Source: Bacillota bacterium
Lineage (GTDB): Bacteria; Bacillota; Clostridia; Peptostreptococcales; Anaerovoracaceae
Reading direction: 5' to 3'
Assembly: GCA_023415235.1 (NCBI GenBank)
Contig: JAEZLP010000013.1
Span: 23,435 to 87,434 of the forward strand
DNA: 64,000 nucleotides
Shown here: positions 42,064-50,894 of the stretch, in pieces
Layout of the letters: the number at the start of each line of letters is the position of its first letter
How positions within the stretch are numbered: the first letter of the stretch is position 1
Notes under the pieces: generated by a model
Told to the model about the DNA's origin: nothing
Databases searched by the model: none
What the model saw: the letters and a program-made list of their open reading frames with translations, nothing else
Made by a program: the position numbers and the translations under genes

Positions 42064-42814
42064 AACCATATTGGAATTCACAATTCAGATCGGGGAAAAA
42101 TCTAGATTGTCTGCCATGAGGATCAGAGAAAAACTGATCCTGATCCTGAAGGGACACAAACCGGATGAAATTTATTACATAGGAGGCAGCGATGTGCTGC
42201 CTCCGCCGCTGGCTCCGGAAGAGGAACGGATTTTACTGGAGCAACTGGCGCTGAATAGTGAAGACGCCAAGACGATACTCATTGAAAGAAATCTGAGACT
42301 GGTGGTATACATTGCAAAGAAATTCGAAAATGCAGGGGTTAATGTGGAGGATCTGATTTCCATCGGAGCCATAGGTCTGATCAAGGCGGTCAACACCTTC
42401 AATCTGGATAAAAATATTAAGCTTGCGACCTACGCTTCCCGCTGCATTGAAAATGAAATCCTGATGTATTTGCGGAGAAGCAGCAGGACGAAAAGCGAGG
42501 TCTCCTTTGATGAACCCCTGAACATTGACTGGGATGGGAATGAATTGCTCCTGTCTGATATACTGGGAACGGATAATGACATTGTCTACAACCATATCGA
42601 AGAGGAAGTGAACAGGAACCTTCTTGTATATGCGCTTAAGAAGCTATCCGCCAGGGAAAAGCAGATTATGGAAATGCGTTTCGGCCTGGTCAGTGGCAGA
42701 GAAATGACCCAAAAAGAAGTGGCCGACAAGATGGGAATTTCCCAATCCTATATTTCAAGACTGGAAAAAAAGATTATCGGAAGACTACGAAAAGAAATCA
42801 AAAAGTTGGGATAG
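42056..42814 (+). CDS. sigE: RNA polymerase sigma-E (early mother cell)
   Basis: A 252-residue sporulation sigma factor made as inactive pro-sigma-E. The N-terminal extension, about 27 residues (MFKTILEFTIQIGEKS...), precedes LILKGHKPDEIYYIGGSDVLPPPL. Region 2: NLRLVVYIAKKFENAGVNVEDLISIG; region 2.4: TYASRCIENEILMYLR; region 4 HTH: TQKEVADKMGISQSYISRLEKK. Overlaps spoIIGA, so it is coupled to its own processing enzyme. Confidence 0.97.
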   Translation: MFKTILEFTIQIGEKSRLSAMRIREKLILILKGHKPDEIYYIGGSDVLPPPLAPEEERILLEQLALNSEDAKTILIERNLRLVVYIAKKFENAGVNVEDLISIGAIGLIKAVNTFNLDKNIKLATYASRCIENEILMYLRRSSRTKSEVSFDEPLNIDWDGNELLLSDILGTDNDIVYNHIEEEVNRNLLVYALKKLSAREKQIMEMRFGLVSGREMTQKEVADKMGISQSYISRLEKKIIGRLRKEIKKLG

Positions 42815-42917
42815 AAAAGCTCGGAAGTCAGAATAAAAACATACCCGGATGTTAAGAATAAGGTATACGCTCAAGTGCTGCTTAGGGGGGCAAAACAAGA
42901 AGCGGAGGTCCTTATTC

Positions 42918-43688
42918 ATGGCTAGCAAAGTTGAAATCTGTGGTGTGAACACATCAAAGCTGCCGGTGTACAAAGACGTAGAAATGAAAAGAATGATTGA
43001 TCAGATCAAAGGGGGAGATAATGAGGTAAGAGACGAGTTTATAAAAGGAAATCTGCGATTAGTTTTAAGTGTGATACAGCGTTTCAGCAATAGAGGGGAA
43101 AATCCGGATGATTTGTTCCAGGTGGGCTGCATCGGCCTGATCAAGGCCCTTGACAATTTTGACACCTCTCACAATGTCAGGTTTTCAACCTATGCCGTAC
43201 CCATGATCGTGGGAGAGATTCGGAGATATTTAAGGGACAACAACTCGATCCGGGTGAGCCGGTCTCTGAGAGACACCGCTTACAAAGCGCTCCAGTCGAA
43301 GGAAAAGCTCTCCAGAGAACTGCAACGGGAACCGACTATTATGGAGATCGCAAAGGATTTGGAATTATCCAGAGAGGAAGTCGTTCTGGCTCTGGATTCT
43401 ATCCAGGACCCCATATCGCTGTTCGAACCGGTCTTTCACGACGAGGGAGATGCTATCTATGTGATGGATCAGGTCAAGGACACAAAAAACACCGATGAGA
43501 AATGGATGGAAAACATTTCTCTGAGAGAAGCGCTGAAAAAGCTTACAAGCAGGGAAAAACACATCCTGACAATGCGGTTCTTTGAGGGGAAAACCCAGAT
43601 GGAGGTCGCAGATGAAATCGGCATCAGCCAGGCTCAGGTCAGCAGACTGGAAAAAAATGCATTGAAGTATATGAGAAAATATGTCTGA
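42918..43688 (+). CDS. sigG: RNA polymerase sigma-G (late forespore)
   Basis: A 256-residue forespore sigma factor starting MASKVEICGVNTSKLPV, the family's fixed N-terminus; the frame is open for 23 residues upstream, but GGAGG lies correctly before 42918. Regions 2-4 are intact: NLRLVLSVIQRFSNRGENPDDLFQVG, YAVPMIVGEIRRYLRDNN, TQMEVADEIGISQAQVSRLEK. Order spoIIGA-sigE-sigG is conserved in endospore formers. A forespore promoter is expected in the 100-bp gap after sigE; GTATA at 42862 is only a weak candidate -35. Confidence 0.97.
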   Translation: MASKVEICGVNTSKLPVYKDVEMKRMIDQIKGGDNEVRDEFIKGNLRLVLSVIQRFSNRGENPDDLFQVGCIGLIKALDNFDTSHNVRFSTYAVPMIVGEIRRYLRDNNSIRVSRSLRDTAYKALQSKEKLSRELQREPTIMEIAKDLELSREEVVLALDSIQDPISLFEPVFHDEGDAIYVMDQVKDTKNTDEKWMENISLREALKKLTSREKHILTMRFFEGKTQMEVADEIGISQAQVSRLEKNALKYMRKYV

Positions 43689-43712
43689 AACAAGAGACTA
43701 ATAATATAAGGC

Positions 43713-43744
43713 GGGAAATATCCAAAAGGTATTTCCCTTTTTTG
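43713..43744 (+). terminator. Terminator after sigG
   Basis: GGGAAATA and TATTTCCC arms followed by T6. A second small hairpin (AGTATG.../...CATACT) follows at 43764-43789; no gene lies in the rest of the gap to 43908. Confidence 0.85.
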
Positions 43745-43908
43745 AATTACTTTTTCAAAAATATAGTATGTCCAAAGGGGCATACTTTATCTTTTCCCGT
43801 CATAAATATCATATGTGGCTACCTGCAATAAACCATTGAGACGAAACGAACCGGCAAACAAATCATGGCAGGTGAATCATGGAGGCAAATATGAAGGAGG
43901 TACATGAA

Positions 43909-44253
43909 ATGATAAGCACACAGGAATTGAGAAACAAAGAGGTGATCAATATCTATGACGGGAAAAGCCTCGGATTTGTTTATGATATTGAGATTAACCT
44001 TGAGAAGGGCATCATCGAGGGTATTATCGTTCCTGCACAACGCAGCTTTTTCAGTTTTTTCGGGAGAGGCGACGATTATGTGATTAAGTGGAAGGATATC
44101 AAGAGGATTGGTGACGATGTGATTCTGGTGGACGTAGCCGGCATCTTCGAATCCGATTCCATCTATGAGAGACGCACTGATTTCGAGCAGGATGACTCCG
44201 GAAACAATTCGGGCTATATCCGGGATTACGGAAGAGGGGACAAGAAATATTAA
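43909..44253 (+). CDS. YlmC/YmxH-family sporulation protein (PRC-barrel)
   Basis: A 114-residue single-domain PRC-barrel protein: STQELRNKEVINIYDGKSLGFVYDIEINLEKGIIEGIIVP, WKDIKRIGDDVILVDV. Start ATG 43909 is preferred because AAGGAGG ends 8 nt before it; ATG codons at 43879 and 43891 lie upstream or overlap that site. Homologues are sporulation-associated in Clostridia and Bacilli; the exact role is unknown. Confidence 0.85.
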   Translation: MISTQELRNKEVINIYDGKSLGFVYDIEINLEKGIIEGIIVPAQRSFFSFFGRGDDYVIKWKDIKRIGDDVILVDVAGIFESDSIYERRTDFEQDDSGNNSGYIRDYGRGDKKY

Positions 44254-44350
44254 AACCCTTGCATAAGGTACAAGATATCGGTAAAATAAATCCATGATGT
44301 AACAGTAATTGTATTGGCCGGTGCTATTGTCGTGTAATGGAGGATATAAG

Positions 44351-44821
44351 ATGAGATGCCCATTTTGTGAGAATCTGGATACCAGAGTAATTGATTCAAG
44401 ACCGACGGAAGAAGGACATGCTATCAGACGCAGAAGGGAATGCGACTCTTGCAGCAAGCGTTTCACCACCTATGAAAAGGTTGAAGAAATGATCTTCATG
44501 GTCATCAAAAAGGATGGAAGCAGAGAAGCCTTTGACAGAAACAAGGTTATGAACGGCATCATCAAGGCTTGTGAAAAGAGACCGGTGCCAATTGCGGACA
44601 TTGAGAAAATCGTGGACGATATCGAGCGCGGTCTGAACAATATGATGGAAAAGGAAGTGGAAAGCAAGCTGATCGGCGAGGTTATCATGGAGCATCTCAA
44701 GGATCTGGACGAGGTTGCTTACGTGCGCTTTGCATCCGTATACCGTCAGTTCAAGGATGTGAACACCTTCGTGGCGGAGATCGAAAAGCTGCTTGGAAAG
44801 GATAAGGGCAAGGAAAACTAG
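44351..44821 (+). CDS. nrdR: Transcriptional repressor NrdR
   Basis: A 156-residue regulator of ribonucleotide reductase genes. Zinc ribbon MRCPFC...RRRRECDSC at the N-terminus and ATP-cone (VIKKDGSREAFDRNKVMNGIIKACEKRPV) that senses ATP/dATP. Start ATG 44351 follows GGAGGATATAAG. cmk begins two bases after its stop. Confidence 0.96.
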   Translation: MRCPFCENLDTRVIDSRPTEEGHAIRRRRECDSCSKRFTTYEKVEEMIFMVIKKDGSREAFDRNKVMNGIIKACEKRPVPIADIEKIVDDIERGLNNMMEKEVESKLIGEVIMEHLKDLDEVAYVRFASVYRQFKDVNTFVAEIEKLLGKDKGKEN

Positions 44822-44822
44822 A

Positions 44823-45482
44823 ATGATTGATACGATTAGAATTGCAATAGACGGACCATCCGGAGCGGGTAAGAGCACGATTGCCAAGCGATTGGCCAAG
44901 CTCCTTGGAATTGATTATATTGATACCGGGGCCATGTACCGGGCCGTTGGTTACAAAATACTTCAGAGGAACATCGATCTGGGGGATAAGGCTGCAATGA
45001 ATCAGCTTTTGGAAGAGACGGAGATTGATTTTACAAACGGGAACATCGTTTTGGATGGCGAGATCGTAAACGATAAAATCCGTACCCCGGAGGTATCGAA
45101 GATGGCATCGGATTGTTCCGCTTTGCCTGAAGTCAGGGAGAAGCTTGTGGCGCTCCAGAAGAAAATGGGGCAGGTTAAAAGCGTTGTGATGGACGGCAGG
45201 GATATCGGAACCAATGTGCTGACCGATGCCGAGTACAAATTTTTTATGACCGCCTCCTCAGCGGAACGGGCGCATCGCAGATGGCTGGAGCTGAAGGAGA
45301 AGAGCGAATCGGTGGATTTGAAAACGGTGGAGGAGGATATAATCCGGCGCGATCACAATGACTCCACCAGAGCGTTGAATCCGCTGAAAAAGGCTGAAGA
45401 TGCCATTGAGCTGGATACAACAGGCATGAGTATTGATGAGGTAATTGAAAAAATTCTGGAGGTTATAAAATGGCAATCGTAA
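44823..45482 (+). CDS. cmk: Cytidylate kinase
   Basis: A 219-residue (d)CMP kinase: P-loop IAIDGPSGAGKSTIAKRLA, IDTGAMYRAVGY, VVMDGRDIGTNVLTDAEYKFFMTA, RRDHNDSTRALNPLKKAEDAIELDTTGMS. Phosphorylates CMP/dCMP with ATP for nucleic-acid and lipid synthesis. Overlaps the DUF1015 gene by 13 nt. Confidence 0.95.
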   Translation: MIDTIRIAIDGPSGAGKSTIAKRLAKLLGIDYIDTGAMYRAVGYKILQRNIDLGDKAAMNQLLEETEIDFTNGNIVLDGEIVNDKIRTPEVSKMASDCSALPEVREKLVALQKKMGQVKSVVMDGRDIGTNVLTDAEYKFFMTASSAERAHRRWLELKEKSESVDLKTVEEDIIRRDHNDSTRALNPLKKAEDAIELDTTGMSIDEVIEKILEVIKWQS

Positions 45483-46711
45483 GGCCCTTTCGCGCGGTAC
45501 GGCCGGCGAAGGAATATGCAGACAGGGTAATATCCCTCCCCTATGACGTAATGAACCGGGAAGAAGCGGCCGAAATGGCTGCTGGAAATCCATACAGCTT
45601 TCTTCATATCTGCAGATCGGAAATCGATTTGCCCCATGAAGAAAATCCCTATTCGGGGGCTGTTTACGCGAAAGCAAAAAAGAACATAGATGATTTTCTG
45701 GCAAACGAAATCCTGATCAGAGAGGAATGCCCTATGCTCTATATTTACCGGCAGACCATGGACGGCCGCTCCCAGACAGGTATCGTCGGTTGTGTTTCCA
45801 TAGATGAATATTTGAATGATACGATCAAAAAGCATGAATTTACCCGTGTAGAAAAGGAACTGGACCGGATTAACCATTTTGACCGCTGCAATACCAATAC
45901 GGAACCGGTTTTTCTAACCTATCGGGATGATAAAAGGCTGCGTGCTCTGGTCGAAGGCTGGATAAACAGTCATCAGCCGGAGTACGACATTACAACCGGA
46001 GACGGGATCCGACACGCTCTTTGGACCGTAAACGACCAAGGAGTTTTAATATCGCTTACCTCTCTTTTTGGTGAAATTGACTCTATGTATATCGCCGACG
46101 GACATCACCGTTCCGCCTCTGCAGTAAAAGTCGGACTGAAACGGAGAGAAGAGAATCCGGGGTACACCGGGGAAGAAGAGTTCAACTTCTTCATGGCGGT
46201 GATATTTCCGGACACCGATTTGAGAATTTTTGATTACAACCGCGTGGTCAGGGATCTCAACGGGCTTACGGAGGAGGAATTCCTTCGGAAGATCTCCGAA
46301 AGGTTTACGGTTGAAAAAATCGGAAAGGGCCCTTACCGGCCGGAGGGCAAACATGCTTTCGGTATGTTTCTTTCTGATCATTGGTACAAGCTGACCGCCA
46401 AAGAAGAGATCGTGTGCGACGAGGATGTGATAAAGTGCCTGGATGTTTCCATTCTGCAGGACAACCTGCTTCAGCCGATCCTAGGCATCGAGGATCCGAG
46501 AACGGATAAAAGAATTGATTTTGTCGGCGGCATTCGAGGGCTTGGAGAGCTGGAGCGCAGAGTTGCCAATGATATGGCCGTGGCCTTTGCCCTGTACCCG
46601 GTTTCCATTTCCGATCTTCTCGCAGTATCTGACAAGAGAATGGTTATGCCTCCGAAATCGACCTGGTTTGAGCCGAAGCTGGGCAGCGGACTGTTTATGC
46701 ATGAACTATAG
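45470..46711 (+). CDS. DUF1015 family protein
   Basis: A 413-residue cytoplasmic protein with the DUF1015 marks VRPFRAVRPAKEYADRVISLPYDVMNREEA, FTRVEKELDRINHFDRCNTNTEPVFLTY, MYIADGHHRSASAVK and KSTWFEPKLGSGLFMH. Function not established; in Clostridia it often sits near serine-biosynthesis genes, but here it follows cmk in an operon with nrdR. The ADGHHR motif may hold a metal or phosphate. Confidence 0.85.
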   Translation: MAIVRPFRAVRPAKEYADRVISLPYDVMNREEAAEMAAGNPYSFLHICRSEIDLPHEENPYSGAVYAKAKKNIDDFLANEILIREECPMLYIYRQTMDGRSQTGIVGCVSIDEYLNDTIKKHEFTRVEKELDRINHFDRCNTNTEPVFLTYRDDKRLRALVEGWINSHQPEYDITTGDGIRHALWTVNDQGVLISLTSLFGEIDSMYIADGHHRSASAVKVGLKRREENPGYTGEEEFNFFMAVIFPDTDLRIFDYNRVVRDLNGLTEEEFLRKISERFTVEKIGKGPYRPEGKHAFGMFLSDHWYKLTAKEEIVCDEDVIKCLDVSILQDNLLQPILGIEDPRTDKRIDFVGGIRGLGELERRVANDMAVAFALYPVSISDLLAVSDKRMVMPPKSTWFEPKLGSGLFMHEL

Positions 46712-46774
46712 AATTATTCGAAAAGTGAGCGGTTCCCAAGGGAATAGCCCTGGCGGCTCGCTAAAAGTATAAAA

Positions 46775-46813
46775 ACCCTCTGAATTTGAGAAAATACATT
46801 CAGGGGGTTTTTT
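46775..46813 (+). terminator. Terminator whose 3' arm is the ribosome site of the next gene
   Basis: ACCCTCTGAAT (46775-46785) pairs with ATTCAGGGGGT (46798-46808), 11 bp, followed by T6. AGGGGG in the 3' arm lies 9 nt before the penicillin-binding protein ATG at 46817. Same arrangement as at spoIIGA. Confidence 0.8.
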
Positions 46814-46816
46814 GTT

Positions 46817-48403
46817 ATGAGAAGAAGACTGATTGCGATTGGAATTGGATTCACTCTGCTGTTGCTGATCCTGGCTGCCAGACTGACTCAGGTTCAAATA
46901 CTGGAAAGTGAAAGATTTGCTTCCGCCAATGCAAAGCAGCAAAGGATTACACTGGACGGAGAAGATACGCGAGGCACAATCTTTGACCGAAACGGAAACC
47001 GGCTGACAGGCGCTGATGAGAGCATTATTTACATTATCAAGAAGGAAAAGCTGGACGCTAACGCCGTCAGGATCCTTCAGATGATCGGTGCTGAAAAGGT
47101 GAAAAATGAGAGCCAAAGGTATTACGTTTACCGAAGTCCAATTTTCACAAGAGATGGGGCATATGTTCTGAAACGGGAATATGACGCTTTTATCATCAAG
47201 GGAGCGGCCCGCTATGAAGAGGAACAGCCGGCTGTCCACTTTGTGGGTTATATCAATGAAACAGACGGGACCGGAGCGGCGGGAATTGAGAAGGAGTTCA
47301 ACGACATCCTTTCAAAAAAACAGAAGGTCGTCTATGCTTCTGTTGACGGGAGCAGAATGATCATACCGGGGCTTGGAATTTCCAGCACCGTAAAAAACCC
47401 GGATTGCGGCGTTATTACCACTCTCGACCTGAAAATACAGAAAAAAGCGGAACAGGTTCTTAGGGATTCCGGATACAGCGGGTCCATTATCGTCTTGGAC
47501 CCAAGGACCGGCGAGATCTTGGCCGGAGCCAGCTGCCCGTCTTACAACCCTTCCAAAGTGGAGGAATACCTGGAGAGCGACAATGAGGAATTTATCAACA
47601 AAGCGACACAAAGCCTCTATCCGCCGGGATCGATCTTTAAAATCATAGTCGCCGCAGCAGCCTTGGAAAGCGGAGCTATACCAGCGGATTACATGTTTCA
47701 ATGCAAAGGATATGAAGAAATCAACGGTGTCACGATCAATTGCTCCAAGGAGGAAGGGCACGGCGAGATCAGCTTTCGAGACGCTTTTGCCAAATCATGT
47801 AATTCCGCTTTTATTCAAATTGGTATGATGACCGGCGGCGATAAGGTTCTGGAAATGGCGAGAGCCTTTGGTGTTGGAGAAAAGGCATTGACGGGGAGAA
47901 TTGAGGAAAAGACCGGACTGCTTCCCGGTTCTCAGGATATCCAGGGCGCCGGCATTGGGAATTTATCAATCGGGCAGGGCAAGCTGCTGATCACTCCGGT
48001 ACAAGCGGTCAGAATCACAGCTGTCATCGCTTCGGGAGGCATGGATCGCGGATTGTCTCTGATCCGAGGTACCACAGAGGGAGGGGCAATCGACTATCTG
48101 GAAAAGGACCCTCCGAAACGTGTTATAAAGAAAAGTACAGCGGACATGATAAAAGCAATGATGATAGATACCGTGAATTACGGAACGGCAAACAATCTCT
48201 CGGGAGCGGGAGTAACGATTGCAGGGAAGACCGGTTCAGCAGAAGCGTCCTACCATGGCGAAATGGTGGTACACGGCTGGTTCACCGGATTCTTCCCTGC
48301 TGAAGAACCCAAATATGTAATTACTGTCTTTGTGGAGTCGGGAGGCTCCGGAAGAGGCTCGGCAGTTCCGCTGTTCCGCCAGATGGTGGAATACCTCAAT
48401 TAA
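46817..48403 (+). CDS. Penicillin-binding protein, class B-like transpeptidase
   Basis: A 528-residue membrane-anchored D,D-transpeptidase. TM anchor residues 3-22; dimer/pedestal region with GTIFDRNGNRLTG; active site SxxK as PPGSIFKI (Ser near 279), SCNS (SxN) and GKTGSAE (KTG) near 472. It lacks PASTA domains and is short for FtsI, resembling SpoVD/PbpA-like 'PenP' proteins. Peptidoglycan cross-linking in division or spore cortex. Its stop overlaps the convergent sigK stop. Confidence 0.9.
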   Translation: MRRRLIAIGIGFTLLLLILAARLTQVQILESERFASANAKQQRITLDGEDTRGTIFDRNGNRLTGADESIIYIIKKEKLDANAVRILQMIGAEKVKNESQRYYVYRSPIFTRDGAYVLKREYDAFIIKGAARYEEEQPAVHFVGYINETDGTGAAGIEKEFNDILSKKQKVVYASVDGSRMIIPGLGISSTVKNPDCGVITTLDLKIQKKAEQVLRDSGYSGSIIVLDPRTGEILAGASCPSYNPSKVEEYLESDNEEFINKATQSLYPPGSIFKIIVAAAALESGAIPADYMFQCKGYEEINGVTINCSKEEGHGEISFRDAFAKSCNSAFIQIGMMTGGDKVLEMARAFGVGEKALTGRIEEKTGLLPGSQDIQGAGIGNLSIGQGKLLITPVQAVRITAVIASGGMDRGLSLIRGTTEGGAIDYLEKDPPKRVIKKSTADMIKAMMIDTVNYGTANNLSGAGVTIAGKTGSAEASYHGEMVVHGWFTGFFPAEEPKYVITVFVESGGSGRGSAVPLFRQMVEYLN

Positions 48404-49110
48404 TGATCAAATTCTTCTGAGAAGGCTTCCTTGAGTTTCAGGATAGCCTTTTTTTCTATTCTTGAAACATACGACCGGGAAATCCCAAGCTCCTTGGCCA
48501 CCTCCCTCTGCGTTTTTGCATTTTCTCCTGCAAGTCCGAAGCGCTTGACAATCACCATCCTTTCTCTGTCCTTCAGGAGATGAAAAATAGCATCATGCAG
48601 TTTTTTCACCTGCATTTTATTGTCAATATCATCAATAATCGCATCGGTATCCGTACCCAGGATATCGTTGAAGTTGATTTCATTTCCGTCTTTATCCGTT
48701 CCTACTGGATCGTTGAGGGATATTTCAATTTTTGTTTTTTTTGTCGTTCTGATGTTCATCAGGATTTCATTTTCGATACATTTTGCAGCGTAGGTAGCTA
48801 GACGGACACTCTTATTTCGATTGTATGTATTGACGGACTTAATCAGGCCGATGGTACCGATGGAAATCAAATCATCCGGATTTTTCCCTGTATTGGCGTA
48901 TTTCTTGGCAATATGAGCAACCAATCTCAAATTCCGTTCCACAAGGACGTTTTTCGCTTCCTTATCACCCTGTTCATATAGGGAAAGGTAATATGCTTCT
49001 TCCTTGTCGGTAAGCGGCTGAGGGAAGGAGTTCCCCATTGAAACATAAGAAGATAACAAAACGAGTGGATTCGATAGCAACAGGGATGTGAGTATTAGTG
49101 AAATGCTCAT
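48400..49110 (-). CDS. sigK: RNA polymerase sigma-K (late mother cell), uninterrupted
   Basis: A 236-residue pro-sigma-K. An N-terminal hydrophobic pro-sequence (MSISLILTSLLLSNPLVLLSSYVSMGNSFPQP as the family pattern, about 20-30 residues) precedes LTDKEEAYYLSLYEQGD. Conserved regions: NLRLVAHIAKKYANTGKNPDDLISIG, TYAAKCIENEILMNIR, TQREVAKELGISRSYVSRIEKKA. Start ATG 49110 follows AAAGGGG at 7 nt. The gene is contiguous, with no skin element. The plus-strand penicillin-binding gene and this gene share overlapping stop codons (TTAA). Confidence 0.96.
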   Translation of the reverse strand: MSISLILTSLLLSNPLVLLSSYVSMGNSFPQPLTDKEEAYYLSLYEQGDKEAKNVLVERNLRLVAHIAKKYANTGKNPDDLISIGTIGLIKSVNTYNRNKSVRLATYAAKCIENEILMNIRTTKKTKIEISLNDPVGTDKDGNEINFNDILGTDTDAIIDDIDNKMQVKKLHDAIFHLLKDRERMVIVKRFGLAGENAKTQREVAKELGISRSYVSRIEKKAILKLKEAFSEEFDH

Positions 49111-49147
49111 AAAAATACCCCTTTCAGAAGTTATCAAATGTGTTAGA

Positions 49148-49175
49148 AGTATATGCGTCCCAGGGGAGAATAGTG
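49148..49175 (-). promoter_or_regulatory. Candidate sigma-E/sigma-K promoter of sigK
   Basis: Minus strand: -10-like CATATACT (7 of 8 to the sigma-E consensus CATACACT) with CACTATT about 13 bp upstream; predicted start near 49141, 30 nt before the ATG. Confidence 0.5.
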
Positions 49176-49247
49176 CTTGTCATACTGAAAAGGGGACAGC
49201 GCAACCTGTCTCTTTTCCCATGAATTCGTCTCATTTCGCGTGTCTTT

Positions 49248-49844
49248 TTTGCCGTAACGGTTTCGACCAACATGGCCGGACGTGGCGTAGACATCAAGCT
49301 CGGTGGCGCGAATGAAGCTGAAAATAAGAGAGTCCGGGAGGCCGGCGGATTATTTGTGATTGGGACCGGGTTCAACAGGAGTATTCGAATTGACTATCAG
49401 CTGCGGGGCAGAGCCGGAAGACAGGGAGATATTGGTGAAAGCTGCTTTTTTGTCAGTCTTGAAGATGAACTGTTAAAAGAAGCAAGCTGTGAGCCATTCA
49501 ACCTTCTACGAAATAAGGAAAAAGATCTTTACGAAAGACTGGTCAATAAGGCGGGCAAGAAGGGGGTGAGTTTGGCTGAAAAGCAATTGCTGCTATATTT
49601 TACGAATTTACACTGGGCAGAGTATTTGGAATCTATGGAATATGTCCGTGACGGAAAAGCGATTGAAGCAGATGTGCTTCATGGATTAAAAACTTATGAG
49701 ATAACAGAAAGCGGTATTGATATGGAAGCTGCCGGGCTCGGTAACGCCACTAGACAAAATAGTATCCCGTTTTATCATGCAATGATCAGAGCCTTATATT
49801 TGAATTTCCGGCCAGTGTCTCAGGAGCTCCGTTTTGATCCTTAA
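49248..49844 (+). pseudogene. secA-like C-terminal fragment
   Basis: About 195 residues equal to the helicase-2 and scaffold part of SecA: VTVSTNMAGRGVDIKLGG, GGLFVIGTGFNRSIRIDYQL, RGRAGRQGDIGESCFFVSLED, followed by NLHWAEYLESMEYVRDG. Everything N-terminal of the AVTxSTNMAGRG motif (Walker A and B, the preprotein cross-linking domain; about 500 residues) is missing; an in-frame stop sits at 49221. There is no ribosome site at the ATG (49272). It runs into the 3' end of maf on the other strand. Best read as a deletion remnant of a second secA-type gene (SecA2-like), not the housekeeping SecA. Confidence 0.8.
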
Positions 49845-50396
49845 CCACGGAAATCCGATCACATTATCCTGATCCCCGATGACGCGGGTCACATATTTTC
49901 CCCAGGTTCCTTGAATCGCGTAAGCTCCGGCCTTGTCCCAGGGTTCGTCCGTCTCCAAATATTCCTTAATCTCCTCATCGCTGTAGTCCCTGAAAAAAAC
50001 CTGGGTTTGATCGTAAAACAAAGAACGCTTTTGGGCGCCCGGTCTGACGAGGGCAACCCCGGTAGCAACAAAATGATAGGTATTTTTCAATCGTGTCAAT
50101 ATACTGACTGCATCCTCTACATTTTCCGGTTTGCCGATCATTCCGTCCTTGTATACGATGGTATCCGCAGCTATGATAACGGCTGGAGCTTCTTTGTCCA
50201 ATGGCTCTCTGAGAAGAAGCTTTTCCACATACAGCGCCTTTTTTAAAGCCAGAAACATCACTGCCTGTCCCATAGACATTTTATAGGGCAGGGTTTCCTT
50301 CACATCAGCCGGCATGATTACCGGTTCAATTCCATTTTTTTTAAGCATTTCAATCCTTCTTGGCGAGGAAGATGCAAGTATGATTCGGCTATTCAT
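49794..50396 (-). CDS. maf: Maf-family nucleotide pyrophosphatase
   Basis: A 200-residue Maf/YhdE protein: IILASSSPRRIEMLKKNG N-terminus, ADTIVYKDGMIGKPENVEDA, HFVATGVAL, EPWDKAGAYAIQGTWGKYVTRVIGDQDNVIGFP. Hydrolyses non-canonical or canonical NTPs to NMP and can arrest cell division; commonly precedes radC-mreBCD, as here (radC is 600 bp away on the other strand). Confidence 0.93.
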   Translation of the reverse strand: MNSRIILASSSPRRIEMLKKNGIEPVIMPADVKETLPYKMSMGQAVMFLALKKALYVEKLLLREPLDKEAPAVIIAADTIVYKDGMIGKPENVEDAVSILTRLKNTYHFVATGVALVRPGAQKRSLFYDQTQVFFRDYSDEEIKEYLETDEPWDKAGAYAIQGTWGKYVTRVIGDQDNVIGFPWLRIKTELLRHWPEIQI

Positions 50397-50490
50397 TTTA
50401 TATCCCTTTCAGCTATCATAACAGGACAAAGGATCTTTGTCGTTTCAATCTATCACATTTTACCATCGGAAAGGGGGATCCACAAGTATG

Positions 50491-50529
50491 AAAAGGCCAT
50501 CGGGGCGAAATTCGCCCTGACGGCCTTTT
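50491..50529 (-). terminator. Terminator of the DUF1540 gene
   Basis: AAAAGGCC...GGCCTTTT outer stem with inner GGGCGAA/TTCGCCC; A4/T4 flanks allow use in both directions. Lies downstream of the DUF1540 gene and upstream of maf. Confidence 0.8.
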
Positions 50530-50557
50530 CCGGGCAGCTTTATTGTACCAATTCCCC

Positions 50558-50728
50558 TTAGCTCATTAATTCAAAGGATTGACAATCTGTGCATTGCTCC
50601 TGAGTTGGATTTTTCTCGTGAGTGCCCACCTGAATCTGGCTAAGTGCGCAGTATTCGCCATTGTCGCAATGATATTTGCAGGAATCTACGGTGCATTTGA
50701 TACTGTGGTTTCTATTGCTTCTGTCCAT
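50558..50728 (-). CDS. DUF1540 domain protein (small Cys-rich)
   Basis: A 56-residue protein starting MDRSNRNHSIKCTVDSCKYH, with the DUF1540 metal-binding layout: C-x4-C-x3-C...C and the CTDCQSF ending (Cys at about 12, 17, 21, 27, 46, 49). AGGAGGG lies before the ATG on the minus strand. DUF1540 genes are common in spore-forming Clostridia; function unknown, probably metal binding. Confidence 0.85.
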   Translation of the reverse strand: MDRSNRNHSIKCTVDSCKYHCDNGEYCALSQIQVGTHEKNPTQEQCTDCQSFELMS

Positions 50729-50795
50729 ATTTACCCTCCTGTATGATTTGATTCAATGTGTTCAATCTTATTATGTCTCTGAAAGAGGATTATAT

Positions 50796-50894
50796 ATGAG
50801 GAAATTTTTTAAATATATCATGATGAGAAGACAAGAAAAGGAAATGATTTTTCACAAATCTAATTGTATTAAGTTTGTTAAAATGTTAAAATAA
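50796..50894 (+). CDS. Possible 32-residue small protein
   Basis: MRKFFKYIMMRRQEKEMIFH... with AGAGGA about 7 nt upstream of the ATG. Basic, with no recognisable family; may be chance. The surrounding 50729-50999 otherwise holds only the radC promoter region by position. Confidence 0.25.
   Translation: MRKFFKYIMMRRQEKEMIFHKSNCIKFVKMLK

Noticed and set aside
48400..49110. Skin-type element in sigK
   Set aside because: The sigK reading frame is continuous from pro-sequence to stop; no recombinase or interruption is present.
50676..50795. N-terminal part of a 72-residue plus-strand open frame
   Set aside because: Antisense to the DUF1540 gene, which has conserved Cys spacing and a good ribosome site; only the last 32 codons were kept as a doubtful small gene.
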